DNA of 64,000 nt from Symsagittifera roscoffensis (taxonomy: Eukaryota; Xenacoelomorpha; Acoela; Convolutidae). Shown in pieces: positions 1-10,733 of the stretch. The DNA is taken from the NCBI RefSeq assembly GCF_963678635.1, contig NC_087070.1, positions 13,240,539 to 13,304,538 of the forward strand. Direction: 5' to 3'. A program made the translations under genes and the position numbers. The first letter of the stretch is position 1; the number at the start of each line of letters is the position of its first letter. The notes beneath the pieces are model-generated. The model was not told where the DNA came from. It saw only the letters and a list, made by a program, of their open reading frames with translations, and ran no database searches.

Positions 1-101
1 GAGATGGTACGGGCAGCAATGCCAGAGCCCAGCAAAGCTCGAGAACGAACTACGAACCTAGAAACAAGGAGCGGCCAAGGGCAGCACCGTCGAGGCCTGG
101 C

Positions 102-1677
102 TTGACGAACCCAGTCCCGTCGGAGGCAGATGCTATCCCGGAGACAAGGTTGCCAACTGTGCCACAAGTCAATTCAGTACCAGATCTGACTACAGTCTCA
201 CAGGACACAACGATGTATGCCTCGATGTTTGAGCCTCTGAACAGATCTCTCGAAACATTCATCACCAAACTCTCGATGTCAACCGTGAGAGGAGAGAGGT
301 CAAGAAGGACATTAAAGAAGCCCAAGTCATACAAAGTTGAGTCAGACGGCTGCATTGATACTTGGATAGAGGTGATGAAGTTACACTTTGAGGAAGAGAG
401 TCTCTCCAAGAAACAAGAATGCAGCGCGCTAACGAGCAACCTGGAGGGTACTGCACTAAATTGTGTAATGGCGAAAAGAGCCAATGAGAGAGACAGCGCT
501 CGCAAGATATTCGACATCCTGCTGAATCGTTTCGGCTCTGGAGTACAAGGGCACCAGGCTATGGTGAAGTTCGAAAAGAGGCGTCAAAGAGATGACGAAT
601 CCATATATAAATTTTTGGACGACCTTGAATTGCTTAGGAGGAGAAGCAATCCCGATGAGAGAATATCCGAGCGAAACTTGGCGATTGCTTCGAAGTTCAT
701 GGACGGAGTAAGGAGTGAGGAGTTGAAGACGATATTGGCCACACACTTCACCCTGTCACTTGACGAGGTACCCACGCCCGATGATTTGCGTATGAAGTCA
801 CGCGAGTATTTACTCAAAACCGAGGGCGCAAAACCGTTACAGCAATTATGGTAACTATAGCGGGACAAACACTGGTGCGAACTCCAGTTGGTACAAACCT
901 CGCGATGACATGGATAAGAGGAGATCGTGTGCGAATTGTGGTTCGATGGACCATCACGCTTCCACGTGTTCTGCATACAAACATAACATGAAGGCAATAG
1001 GCTACTTCCTCGAGGACGCCGATGCGACCGACGAGGATCATGAAGAGTACGTCAGAGGGCTCATCATGAAATATGCTCCGAGGTGTTTCTTCTGTAATTT
1101 GGAGGGACACTTCAAGTCGGATTGTACTCAATTTTGGGATGCAGTAGCGGACGCGAAACATCCCCGCCACGAAGAGGCGCTTTCGGGTGTCAAGGCCAGT
1201 CGAGCACGTCTGATGAACGAGGCTGAATCTCGGAGGAAGGAGACGACACCGAGCACCTTCACGACCAAAAAGGTAAAGACACTGCATGACGAGGTGGTAG
1301 CCTCGAACCTCGAGGCAGAGTCGTCTAGCCCACTCAAGGTGGATTACGGCCTGGCGGCAAGGACAGCGCTGCAGAATGTCAAACAGGACCTAGCCACGAA
1401 AGAAGTGGAGCAATGGGTAAGGTCGGAGCTGGAGAGCACAGATCTTCGGGAAAGTTTTAATATTCTGGGTAAAACGACGAAAGTAGAAGACAAAGACGAA
1501 CCCAGGAAACAAGGACTAAAACTGAACGTTATATCTGGTAAAACTTTCGGCATGACGAAAGAGGGGACAAAAATAATGTCCATTATCTCAGTCGCAGGGC
1601 ACCAGGTGGTCAAGAACTTGAGTGAACCATCAGAGATTACACTAGTTCACCTGGACATCTATGCCGACTACCTTTAG
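102..1677 (+). pseudogene. gag: gag region of Element 1 (capsid-like domain and two CCHC zinc knuckles)
   Basis: In the family Gag forms the virus-like particle and packages the element RNA. The capsid-like part (about 340-830) contains the GCIDTWIEVMKLH and LNRFGSG type motifs seen again in Element 2. Two canonical knuckles follow: CANCGSMDHHASTC at 928-969 and CFFCNLEGHFKSDC at 1084-1125, both CX2CX4HX4C. After the knuckles comes a charged Lys/Glu-rich linker leading to the protease. The N-terminal part of Gag lies left of the window. Fossil copy. Confidence 0.85.
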
Positions 1678-1707
1678 GAGAAAGATTCCAAACTGGACTC
1701 CAGGGCA

Positions 1708-2349
1708 GTGCGAGCGCTGCTCACAACGGGAGGTCTTGGGCTGATGAAAGTGAATGGACATTATATCGATGTCCATGGCCCTTACCCGATCCTAATGAAT
1801 GTGGATGGCATCAATATCTACACGAAAGCTCACATAACTGATGCAAACGATCAGATTGGCCGGATATACATTGGTCAAGAGGAGCTGAAGGTTAGACGAA
1901 TCGGACACAACGCGATGCTCGAACAAGATGCGGTACACATAGGTTGCGAGGCCGATCTGGCCGCACACGTTCTGGACGTGCAAGGCAGACAACTTTCAGT
2001 AAAGGGACTGCTAGACACGGGAGCAGTGGTTAGTGTCATGCCAGTCAAAACTTGGACCGACATGGGTCTCGAGAGGTCGGATCTCATACCGTCAAACATC
2101 AGGTTGGCAGCGGCCAATCAGGGAGCGATCTATGTGACTGGACGAACCCCGATCATTTCACTGCAGCTCGGAGGAAGACTTCTTTGGATGAGCTTCCTAG
2201 TAGTGGAGAATTTGGACGAATCCGATCAGTTCATTTTAGGAAGGTATTTCGTGCGCAACTTTGATGTCACGATCGATCTCAATGACGGGTTGATTAGGAT
2301 CAAGGATCCTGAGAGAAAGTATGAAAAGAGACCCCTTAATAAGATCTGA
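1708..2349 (+). pseudogene. aspartic protease region of Element 1
   Basis: Retropepsin-type protease, which in the family cuts the Gag-Pol polyprotein. The catalytic DTGA is at 2014-2025 inside LLDTGAVVSVMP. The second hallmark, the hydrophobic-hydrophobic-G block (FILGR), lies near 2230. An N-terminal extension of about 100 residues precedes the catalytic loop (YTKAHITDANDQIGRIYIG-type residues) and is shared with Element 2, so this protease region is longer than a minimal retropepsin. Fossil copy. Confidence 0.85.
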
Positions 2350-2364
2350 ATTAACCAGGCCAAG

Positions 2365-4290
2365 GTGCCGATTTTTCTGGATCGAAAAGTTAGATTAAAA
2401 CCAAACCAAGCCGTAGTAGCGACGTTTAGGACGAGGAACTTGAATGAACTCAGCAATGACAGACAGGTGTGTCTGGTACCAAATCCAAACAGTAAAATCT
2501 CGGCTATTTTAGGAAGAAGCTTCTCACTCACTCAGAGCGGACTGTGTGTGAGTGTGTTATTGAACACAGAAGCAACAACAGTGACAATACAGAGGGGAAA
2601 GAAACTTGGCTACGCTTTGCCTCTGAACACAGACTTTTAGAGTGTGGAGAACTTGAAAAATTTTGATGTAACTAAATGTCCATTGCATGCGAACCACGAA
2701 TGTATAATGAAGAGAGTGAATGAATTGAAGTCTTCTAGGAAATTGTTTTCAATGATGTCGGAAACAGATGATGGGCTGTCTAGTTGTTCCAACTTTCCTG
2801 AGAGGCCGACAGAAGCAGAGTTAGCAGCGAATAAACCTGTCCTACCTGAGATAGAACATTTGAAGGGTAAAATATCAGACGAGGAACTGGATTCGCTCAG
2901 AGCGGTGCTAAATCGGAACGCAGACGTTTTTTTCGAAACATAAGGCCGACATAGGTTGTTGTAATTTTGTAGAACACGAGATTGAGACAGAAGAGGGCTC
3001 GGTACCTCATAGGGAAGGGGCGAGAAGAATGACCCCAAACAAGTCAGAAACGTGTAGGAAGGAAATCGAGATGTTAATGGCGTACGACATGATCGAGCCG
3101 TCGAAGTCCCCATGGGCTTGCGGCGTGGTCATGGCAAAAAAGAAAAGGGGACAACTCAGATTTTGTTGTGATTTCCGCTATCTGAACGCAGTGACTATAA
3201 AGGACGCATACCCGATTCCCCGTATCGTTGAGAGCCTATCCAAGCTGGGAGACGCAAAGTTCTTCACGACGTTGGATTTGGGCTCTGCAATCTGGCAAGT
3301 GCCACTCAGAAAGCAAGATCGAGAGAAAACAGGCTTCGCGTGTGAGCTGGGATTGTTCCAGTGGAAGAGGATGCGATTGGGATTGTGCAACGCGACGGCC
3401 ATATTCCAGCGACTGATGGCCCAGGCACTCACGAGCGTCACTATGAAATACGGGAATCTCATCATGTGTTATGTCGAAGATGTCGTGATTGCAACACCAA
3501 CCTTAGAAGACCACATAGAGAGGTTGGAGGAGGTGTTTTCTTGCATGAAGCAGGCGGGTCTGAAATGTAAACCCTCTAAGTGTGAAATCCTCAGGGATTC
3601 CATAAAGTATCTGGGCCGCTTGGTGGACAAACATGGAGTGAGACCAGATCCCGAAGCGGTTGAAGCGGTGCTGACCTGGAAGGCACCTAAAACAGATACA
3701 CAGCTGATGAGTTTTTTGTGATTCGCTAATTATTATCGAGAATTCATAAAGGGGTATGCTGACAAAATTTACCCCATGCAGCGGTTGATGAGAAACAAGG
3801 GCAAAAAGTTCACTTGGACTGATGAGGCACAAGTTTCATTTGAGAACATCAAACGTGAACTTTGCGAGGCACCGGTCCTCGGCATGCCGACAGAGAAGGG
3901 GATGTTCGTGCTGGACACGGATGCATCAGTGGTTGCGATATCGGGCATACTTCACCAGGAGCAGGAGCGGAACGGGAGAACGGTTCTTCGTCCGATAGCC
4001 TACGGGAGCAAAGTCCTGAGTGATACCAAAATGAAGTACGGCGCACCAAAAGCGGAGATGTTTGCCGTGATCACTTTCGTGGAAAAATACAGGGCCTACT
4101 TGGGGAGTGCTCCCTTCAAATTACGTGTGGATAATCGTGCCCTTGCCTGGCTGAAAACCTATTCGATGGACCAAAGTTTTATTGGTCGTTGGATCGTGCG
4201 CCTGGATGGATAGCACATGATCATAGAGCACCGTACACGTGACAAGCACCAGAACGCAGATAGCCTCAGTAAAAAGACAGAATTTTATGA
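2365..4290 (+). pseudogene. pol: reverse transcriptase and RNase H region of Element 1
   Basis: RT copies the element RNA to DNA and RNase H removes the RNA strand. The first 600 bases hold a pre-RT linker (PNPNSKISAILGRSF, then SETDDGLSSCSNFPERP), also present in Element 2. The RT fingers and palm follow (about 3,029-3,721): EMLMAYDMIEPSKSPWA, LRFCCDFRYLN, AYPIPR, TLDLGSA and GLCNAT motifs, all Ty3/gypsy-like. RNase H (about 3,890-4,215) has VLDTDAS, the YGSKVL segment, KAEMFA and VDNRAL, giving the D-E-D pattern. A Ty3-type connection follows (HRTRDKHQNADSLSK). Fossil copy. Confidence 0.85.
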
Positions 4291-5416
4291 GCGCCTCGAG
4301 GAGAAACAGGCTAACCAATCGGAAATCAAAGACGGGGTTTCCTTTCTGGACAAAGAAACCTACGACAAACTGCCACTTACTAGGTGGTTAGACAAGTCAG
4401 GGCATCCTATACCCGGACACCCTGACCTTTCGGTAGAGACGGCCGCGGAGATAAAGCTTTTAGCCAGAGGCGAACCCGTTCCGTTGGATCTGCTGGTCCG
4501 ATCCAACTTGGTACAGCAAGAATTTACCAGACTAGGTATAATAAGCATGGCTCTATTGAACAGGACGGTGAACGTGGCGCCGGTCGTCATGGGAAAACTC
4601 CGTGACTTGTTGGACAGGGAAGTGGATAGGCATGATCGTGAGTGGATGGAGACCATGCAGCGGTTGATTGTCAATGAGAGACAGAGAAGAGGCCAGTGTC
4701 CATTCGCAGCCGAGGTGTTGAAAGGGATTGCAGGTCAATAGTCAACCAGCTGGTGAGCTCGATGCCGAAGGAGGTCTTGTTGAGAACTTCGTTCACTGAA
4801 TATGGAACACTAAATCAGAACCAAACCACTGAGGAAGTCAGGATCAATTCGAAATCTAGCTTCACGAGGAGGGTGCATTTCACGGATGCAAAAGAAGAAT
4901 ACGAGCCGAGCCCAGATTGTTCGTCCGTGGACGAGACAATGTCCGGGGAGTCTGATACCTTCAAGCCAGTCAAGGACGACTCGTCTGAGGAGTCAGACAC
5001 CTTTGAGCCCGTGCAGGACGACTTGTCCGGGGAGAGGTTGACGAGACCACCTAGGGGCAGAATTTTGTTCGGGGAGTCGGGTTCGAAGCAACCGATGGAC
5101 AGAGTTTTGTCCGGGGAGTCGAGAAACATCTCAGACAACTTGGAATATGATGTTGGGGAATCAGTCGACTCAAGTGTTCACTCGAGGCCCCAGTCCTGGG
5201 ACAACACATCTGAAACAACTTCCAATTCCGATATCTCAGAGATCGCAATCCACTCCTTATTGGTAGACTGGAAGCAGCGTGGTCTGGACCGAGAAACGCA
5301 TCAGGATCCAGACAGGGACAGATACACCTCAGATGAAGAGGGCCTTGTGGTAGATAATGCCGCAGACGAGCTCGAGCTGATAGCAGTTTCGAAACGCCCA
5401 ACCAGATTGCTGCCAC
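4291..5416 (+). pseudogene. acidic spacer between RNase H and integrase, Element 1
   Basis: Pol normally runs from RNase H almost directly into integrase. Here more than 1 kb of extra coding-like sequence lies between them. The stretch at about 4,920-5,130 is strongly acidic and Ser-rich, with imperfect repeats built on SGES/SEESDTF and PVKDD/PVQDD units. Element 2 has a spacer of similar length and charge at 58,770-59,600 with little sequence similarity. The role is unknown. Fossil copy. Confidence 0.55.
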
Positions 5417-7066
5417 ATGGTACGGTCGTCCGTACCAATCTGGAACCATCTGCAGGAAGCGACGCCTTTGAAAAAGATATGGTGTGTCAAGTTGATGGAC
5501 GATGCTCATGCTCCAGAGATAATGAGTGGGCAAATGAACGTGGTAAAGACGTATTTGAAAGCCAGGTACCGGCTGTCGGATCTCCTAAGGGCTCAACGAA
5601 ATGATAGGATGACGAGCAGTCTGAAGAGATGGATCGAGAAGGGAGCACCTGACAATAGAGACTTGGAAGAAGACAGCTACAAGAGCTTGAAGCTATTCTA
5701 CCTGAAGCGAAACGACTTGTTGTACCTGAACAAGGACGGAATCGTAGCCTGCAAACGAAAAGAGGAGGACAAGGTCCTCTATAAATACAATTCAATAGTG
5801 TTACCACAGTTGTACCAGACGGAACTGCTCTTTTGCTCACATGATCAGATGGGCCATCAAGGCGTGGACAAAGTGTATAACAGGATACAGAAACGATTCG
5901 AATGGCCGGGATTGAAGAAGGCTTGTGAGAAGTGGATCGCTGCATGCCTGTTATGTCAGCAGGCGAAGGATCCCAGGAAACTAAGGTTCCCCCTACAGTC
6001 AATAGAGTCGTCAGGTTTCAACGAAGTGGTGCAAATTGATCATCAGAAAATCTGCATGACAGCAACGGGCTATAATCAGGTGATGGTAATGATCGACCAT
6101 TTTACGAAGTATGCGGAAGCAGCACCCTGCATGACGGCTTCGGCGGAAGAAATATGCGATCATTTGATAAATGTGTGGATAGCGAGGCATGGCTGCCCCA
6201 TCACGTTCCAATCGGACAATGGCAAAGCATTCGTGGGTGATCTCACGAAGGAGTTAATGGAAAGGTCGCAGGTAGCGCAGGCACACTCGGCCACTTATCA
6301 CCAGCAAACGAATGGCCTAGTCGAGAGGCAAAATCGCACACTGGTATCCATGCTGAGAGTCTATTGCTCGCGTTACATGGATGACTGGGACAAGCACTTG
6401 CCGCAAGTGATGGGTGCTTACAACAGCACGGAGCATTCCACCACGAGAATAAGTCCGCACATGATGTTAACGGGTCATGAAAAAGCGCTCCCGTTGACGT
6501 TTTTCTATCCTGAAAATGAGGGGAAGAGGACAGCACCGCAAACGTACGTGCGGGATGTTATTAGAAGACAGCAGGACCTCAATGACTTATGCAGGAGGAA
6601 TACGCAACAGGCGCAAATTAGACAAAAAAGGAGGTTTGATAAAAGGACAGCTGATGCGAAAGCCTACTCAGTTGGCGAATACGTCTGGGTGTTCCAGGAA
6701 GTGGTTCCACCAAAAGGAACCAAGAAATTATTAAAGAAATGGCGTGGTCCATTTCAGATAACAGAGGTGCACCAAGGGGGTCGTTTTTATCGATTGAGCA
6801 CTGGAAGAGCAGCTCATTATGAAAATATCAAACCACACAATGCCTCGTCAGAGGATTGGTGCATCCCAGCGGACATGCAAGAGGGAGACTATTTGCTATT
6901 GGATCCTGCTTGTGAAGTGAATGAAAGGGGTACTAGCGACAAAAACGACGGGAATGAGTTGGTGGACGATTCCAACCTACCACTGGATCTCGAGTTGACC
7001 GAGCGAGTAGAGGTGGACGATGAAACTCTACTTTATGCCGAGGAAGACTTGTACTGCCCGGAATAA
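5417..7066 (+). pseudogene. integrase region of Element 1, with GPF module and acidic tail
   Basis: Integrase inserts the DNA copy into the host chromosome. The N-terminal HHCC zinc domain is at about 5,840-5,965 (MGHQGVDKV then CLLCQQAK). The catalytic core at about 6,030-6,500 shows IDHFTK, FQSDNGKAF and NGLVERQNR, which carry the D-D-E residues. The C-terminal GPY/F-type module is at about 6,680-6,850 (KKWRGPFQITEV, then FYRLSTGRAAHYENIKPH). A Glu/Asp-rich tail follows. No clear chromodomain is seen. Fossil copy. Confidence 0.88.
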
Positions 7067-7569
7067 ATCGAAATTGACAAAGGAATACAGCCTGACTTTC
7101 CTCTCACTATGGAAACACGCCAGAGCAAGAGAGGAAAAAACAAGAAGAAATACAATCCGTACGGCGAGGATTTCGTTGTAGACAGGATAGTTGTAAGTGA
7201 TGCCATGGACTCGCTAGTGGGACTATGCTAGAAGTGACGATGCTAGAAGAAATCGACTTGGTGAATGACATGGATCAAGATTGGATCGACGATCGATCAG
7301 AACCGGAAGTGGAGTTCGAACCAGAAGCGGAACAGACTCATGAGCAATAACTTAAGAACTTGCGCGTGCCCGAATAGCTCCATGATCTGCCGACAGATCC
7401 AAAAGAGACGATCCTAACGATTCAGGACGTCGATAAAGACGGCATCAAATACATCAGTCATGACAATACCGAGTCCAACTGGGTCGCCCCAGATGGTCCC
7501 CTACGTGTTCCACAATCCAACCTCAATCTCCTAGACTTTGGTCGATCGACGGGGACGTCGATGGATATT
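7067..7569 (+). pseudogene. post-integrase acidic tail region, Element 1
   Basis: This coding-like stretch corresponds to the region after the integrase of Element 2 (about 61,000-61,670). It includes a short basic patch, TRQSKRGKNKKKYNPYGEDF-like near 7,110-7,175, matched by TRSGNRKRTGMRYNRYGDDF-type residues in Element 2, followed by acidic Glu/Asp-rich sequence. A basic patch there could be a nuclear or nucleic-acid contact, but that is inference. Fossil copy. Confidence 0.45.
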
Positions 7570-8150
7570 TTTTTCCGGGGAGTGGGGGTAGGACTCACCC
7601 ACACCGAAAATCTGATAATAAAAAAATTGAAATCGGCACGAGAAACCGGAGAACTAGAGACTTTGGACGAATCTTTGAATCGTATTTTGATCTACCGAAC
7701 CATTATTCGAACAGTATCGTCATAACGGACAGCGATTTCATACTCACGGAACGCACGTGCGCTATAGCGATAACCGCGGACGTAAGCTTCAAAACAGCAC
7801 TAGCGGCTGATTTCAAAAGAGAGTATAAGAACATCGAGTTTTTATGGAAACAGAGGCCTGGTGTGGGAGGGATGATAGCGCTGCCCCCTGTTGCATCACA
7901 GATACCAGGGAAATATTTGTGTTTCCTGGTTACCAAGGCCACTGATAGGCAACACGTAGATCCAAAGAGCTTGGTATTGGCCTTGACTCGACTCAGGGAT
8001 TTTTTGGTTGAGAGAGGAGTGACCTCTCTCTCGTTACCAGTATATGATCCTAATAGGGGAAAGCTACATCCGAGAGAGTTGTACGCACTTGTACATGTGA
8101 TTTTTTCAGAGACTGACATAGAGGTTTACTTACAAAAAAATACTATCTGA
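7570..8150 (+). pseudogene. macro-like (Poa1/ADP-ribose-1''-phosphatase type) domain, Element 1
   Basis: The region opens with a GVGLTHTENLIIKKL motif that Element 2 also has. A macro-domain-like pattern follows: a SDFILTERTCAIAITADVSFKT-type strand and helix, FKREYKNIEF, then PGKYLCFLVTKA, a helix ALTRLRDFLVERGV, a strand SLSLPVYDPNRGKL and a last helix ELYALVHVIFSETDIEVYL. This order resembles Poa1-type macro domains, where the last parts read YYLVTK, ALxxMxxHxxENGV, hxMPxIGCGLDGL and VxxVFxxTDIEI. Members bind ADP-ribose or remove it from protein or RNA ends. Here the glycine-rich GCGLDGL loop is replaced by YDPNRGKL, so activity is uncertain. Fossil copy. Confidence 0.7.
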
Positions 8151-8636
8151 GCATATGCTAGGAATTGCGTTTGGCGATAAGTGGTTTTTATTAAGTTACT
8201 TGATAAGAATTAGTGTCAGGTTTTAGATTAGGTTAGGTTTTAGGTACAATATTAGAGATTATGTTTTTATGTGATAATATAGACGGGTGATGTTTATGTG
8301 TTTATGTGTTATGTTATTGTTATGATATGTTTTATGTTTTGTGTCATAAAAGACCTGGAGTACTCCCGGTCATCAAGGTGACAGCGCTCATTCGTGCTAC
8401 CCTGACAAAGATACAGGTGGACGATCCACCTTGGTGCTAAATTTTTAAATCGGAATTGAGAAGAGAATTTCAATGGAGAGTTTTAAAGAGTTGAATGATG
8501 TTGTATCCAAAAATGATGGTTTTGAGTCGCGACTTGTTTTTTAGATCTTGATTGATCGGGAATTGTTTATTGAATCCATTGAATCGAAACGAGACAGGAA
8601 GACACTAAACGACAGCAAGAATCAACACGACAAGAA
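8151..8636 (+). other. non-coding spacer between macro domain and accessory module, Element 1
   Basis: I see no gene in this 486-base stretch. The first half is T-rich with repeated TTATGTTTT-type runs. Near 8,350-8,440 there is a GC-richer block with a small hairpin, GGTGG-ACGAT-CCACC. Element 2 has a spacer of nearly equal length at 62,272-62,738 with no obvious similarity. The spacer might hold a splice acceptor or internal promoter for the downstream part, but nothing proves it. Confidence 0.5.
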
Positions 8637-9480
8637 ATGGGTGACACAAACGAACTTATGGAATTCCTCTCAGCGAGTCCTGGAGCGACTCTGGACAAGA
8701 TCTATCAGCGGCTGATCGATTGTGATTTTACACGAGAAGACCAGGGGCTGGCGATGTTTGTGGTCGCGCTCCTTAATGCATTAGGACGAGAGGGTTGAGG
8801 GGATCGCCCTACGGAAGTCGTGTTAGTGTTGGCCTTCGGTGAGTCCGGGACCGCCGAGAGAGGTCGAAATCGACTGATGAGATGGCGGCGTGGAGAAATG
8901 TCTGGCCACGACCTGGCTCGTGAGCTAGGACTAGGTGAACAGAGGGACAACCGGCTAGGGTAGATGCCCTTGCAGGTCCAACCTGCGCAGCCGCTCATCG
9001 GAGCGAAGAGACAACGTGATGGGCCAGGCCCGTCACATTCGGTCGACTCTCCAACAGCTGCTCCTCCTTCGAAGAGAGTGAGGGTGAGTGAAATAGAGAT
9101 CCAGACGTCGGAGACGATTGAGACGCTGGAGAAGGAGAGAGATCAGAGCGAGCTGTGTGCCAAACTCCAGGAGTATAGGGCGATAGCTCGAGAAAGAGAC
9201 GAATGGAAGAGGAAATATGAAGATCTGCAGGTGGCCTACAAGGAGGACGAAATAAAGCACCTGAAGGAGCTGTATATGGCGAAGGTGAGCCGAGTGTCAC
9301 AGGAAGTTCTGGCGACAATGAAAACCTCGGAGGGATCCAGCGACACATGCCTCAGGACAAGAGTACAGGAGCTGTGTGCATCGAGAGGGCCCGAGGCTTT
9401 GGATTTGCGTGCATCGAGAGGGCCCGAGGCTCCTCAGCAGACACAACCGTCTGCTTCCAGTCAAAGGCTCCTCAGTTCCA
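8637..9480 (+). pseudogene. accessory module start: helical N-terminus and coiled coil, Element 1
   Basis: The N-terminal part (MGDTNELMEFLSASPGATL, then KIYQRLIDCDFTRED) aligns with the start of the downstream reading frame of Element 2 (62,739), where the same pattern reads TLDELYRRLRDLDYTQMDE. A Lys/Glu-rich heptad-like segment follows at about 9,090-9,300 (ETLEKERDQSELCAKLQEY, then RARERDEWKRKYEDLQ type), predicted coiled coil. This arrangement lies directly before the SGNH domain in both elements. A coiled coil suggests a multimeric protein. Fossil copy. Confidence 0.6.
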
Positions 9481-9544
9481 AGAATCGTTCAACCAAGTGG
9501 CCAGAGCAACAATGGATGATATCAACTGAACCACTGGACGGAAA

Positions 9545-10300
9545 TTGGGTAGGATCGTTCCTTCCCAACGTCGTGATCATTCATCTAATAGCTCGGAGCG
9601 AGCACCCCACACGGTAGTGTCTTCGGGGACTGCGCATGGCAGAACCTATCAAAAGTCCCGCGTGGTAGACATTAGGAAGAATCTGATGACACGTCACCAG
9701 TTCACGCAAGTAGCTGCGGAGCATCCTCGAGCCTGCCTGAATGACATGAGCTGGAACCCCGCTACGAGCGACCAGGTAATTCCCCCAGGGAGTCGCCACT
9801 TGATCATAGGAGACAGTTTGGTGAGGGATCTGAATGAGATCTTCGTCTATGGTCAGACTACCACTCTGTCCTTTGGAGGAGCCTCAGTGGCTCAGGTCAT
9901 CAAGATGATGGAATTCCAGAGCGAGGATCACCTGGATACGCTGGTGATAAGGCTGGGAACCAACGACGTCTCGAGAGCCCCAGCAAGTGAAGGAGAAGTA
10001 CAGGCCCAGGTTTGTGGTGCTGTGCACGATACCACAAAACTCGCTAATGGGCACCACAGTGGCAGATTTCATGATTGGCAACGTGACACGGTGGAACGAA
10101 ATGATCCGTAATCTGGTGAGAAACAACCCTGGCGAGTTGCGACTTCTGGATCTTGAAAACACGCTGCGCATGATTGATCACATCGCGCTTACCAGATATG
10201 GAATACATTTCAACACCCAACGAGGAAGACATTGGGTGAATGATGTATTTCAGACGCAGTTGAGGGAAGTGGAGCAGGAGTCGAGGGCGACCAGTTCTCT
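9545..10300 (+). pseudogene. SGNH/GDSL-type hydrolase domain, Element 1 accessory module
   Basis: SGNH hydrolases are esterases/acetylhydrolases with a Rossmann-like fold. Seen here: block I HLIIGDSLVRDL (GDS at 9,809-9,817), a SFGGASVAQV segment that fits the block II Gly, block III LGTNDVSR (GTND at 9,956-9,967), a strand FVVLCTIPQNS, and a block V-like GIHFN near 10,198-10,215. Element C carries the same blocks. SGNH domains are known in ORF1 of CR1-like LINEs; in a gypsy-type element they are unusual. The substrate is unknown. Fossil copy. Confidence 0.8.
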
Positions 10301-10733
10301 GGCTCGGACCAGCTCGACCGGAGGAAATAGAATAAGGGCAAGCGTGCCCGAATCCCTCGTCAACCGCCTAGGGCCCTTGGCAATGGAGACGGCTGTAGCC
10401 ACACCCATCGCTCCGAGCTCAAATGTGAGAGAGAGGCTAGGGACTGCTCCTCCTCCCAGAACACAACCGTTTGAAAGCCGACTCGGGAGATCAGTGGTTC
10501 AGAACAGGAATAACTCCCAGACCGTGTCTAGGAGGAACGATCCGCCCGTCACGGCAAACCCTGCTTCAGCAGCAGGACCGTCTACGAGCGCCGTGCCTGC
10601 GGAGGGAGTTGAACCGGGCAGCCTGCTGCTTTGGAACCGATCAGGCCCTAGTCATTGGGGACAGTACAAGACGGACATGTCTACGAAGTTGAACATGAAT
10701 ACCCTGTCGTGTATGAGTACCAGGACGCGATGA
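10301..10733 (+). pseudogene. Ser/Pro/Arg-rich linker after the SGNH domain, Element 1
   Basis: Low-complexity coding-like sequence rich in Ser, Arg, Pro and Ala (TSSLARTSSTGGNRIRASV, then repeated RLGxxP and RLGRSV units). It looks disordered and probably joins the SGNH domain to the second SGNH-like domain. No fold is recognised. Fossil copy. Confidence 0.45.

Noticed and set aside
8151-8636. Spacer as the 3' LTR of a normal-sized gypsy element ending after the macro domain
   Set aside because: No TG...CA ends, no similarity to the spacer of Element 2 or to any LTR here, while real LTR sequence is found after region X.
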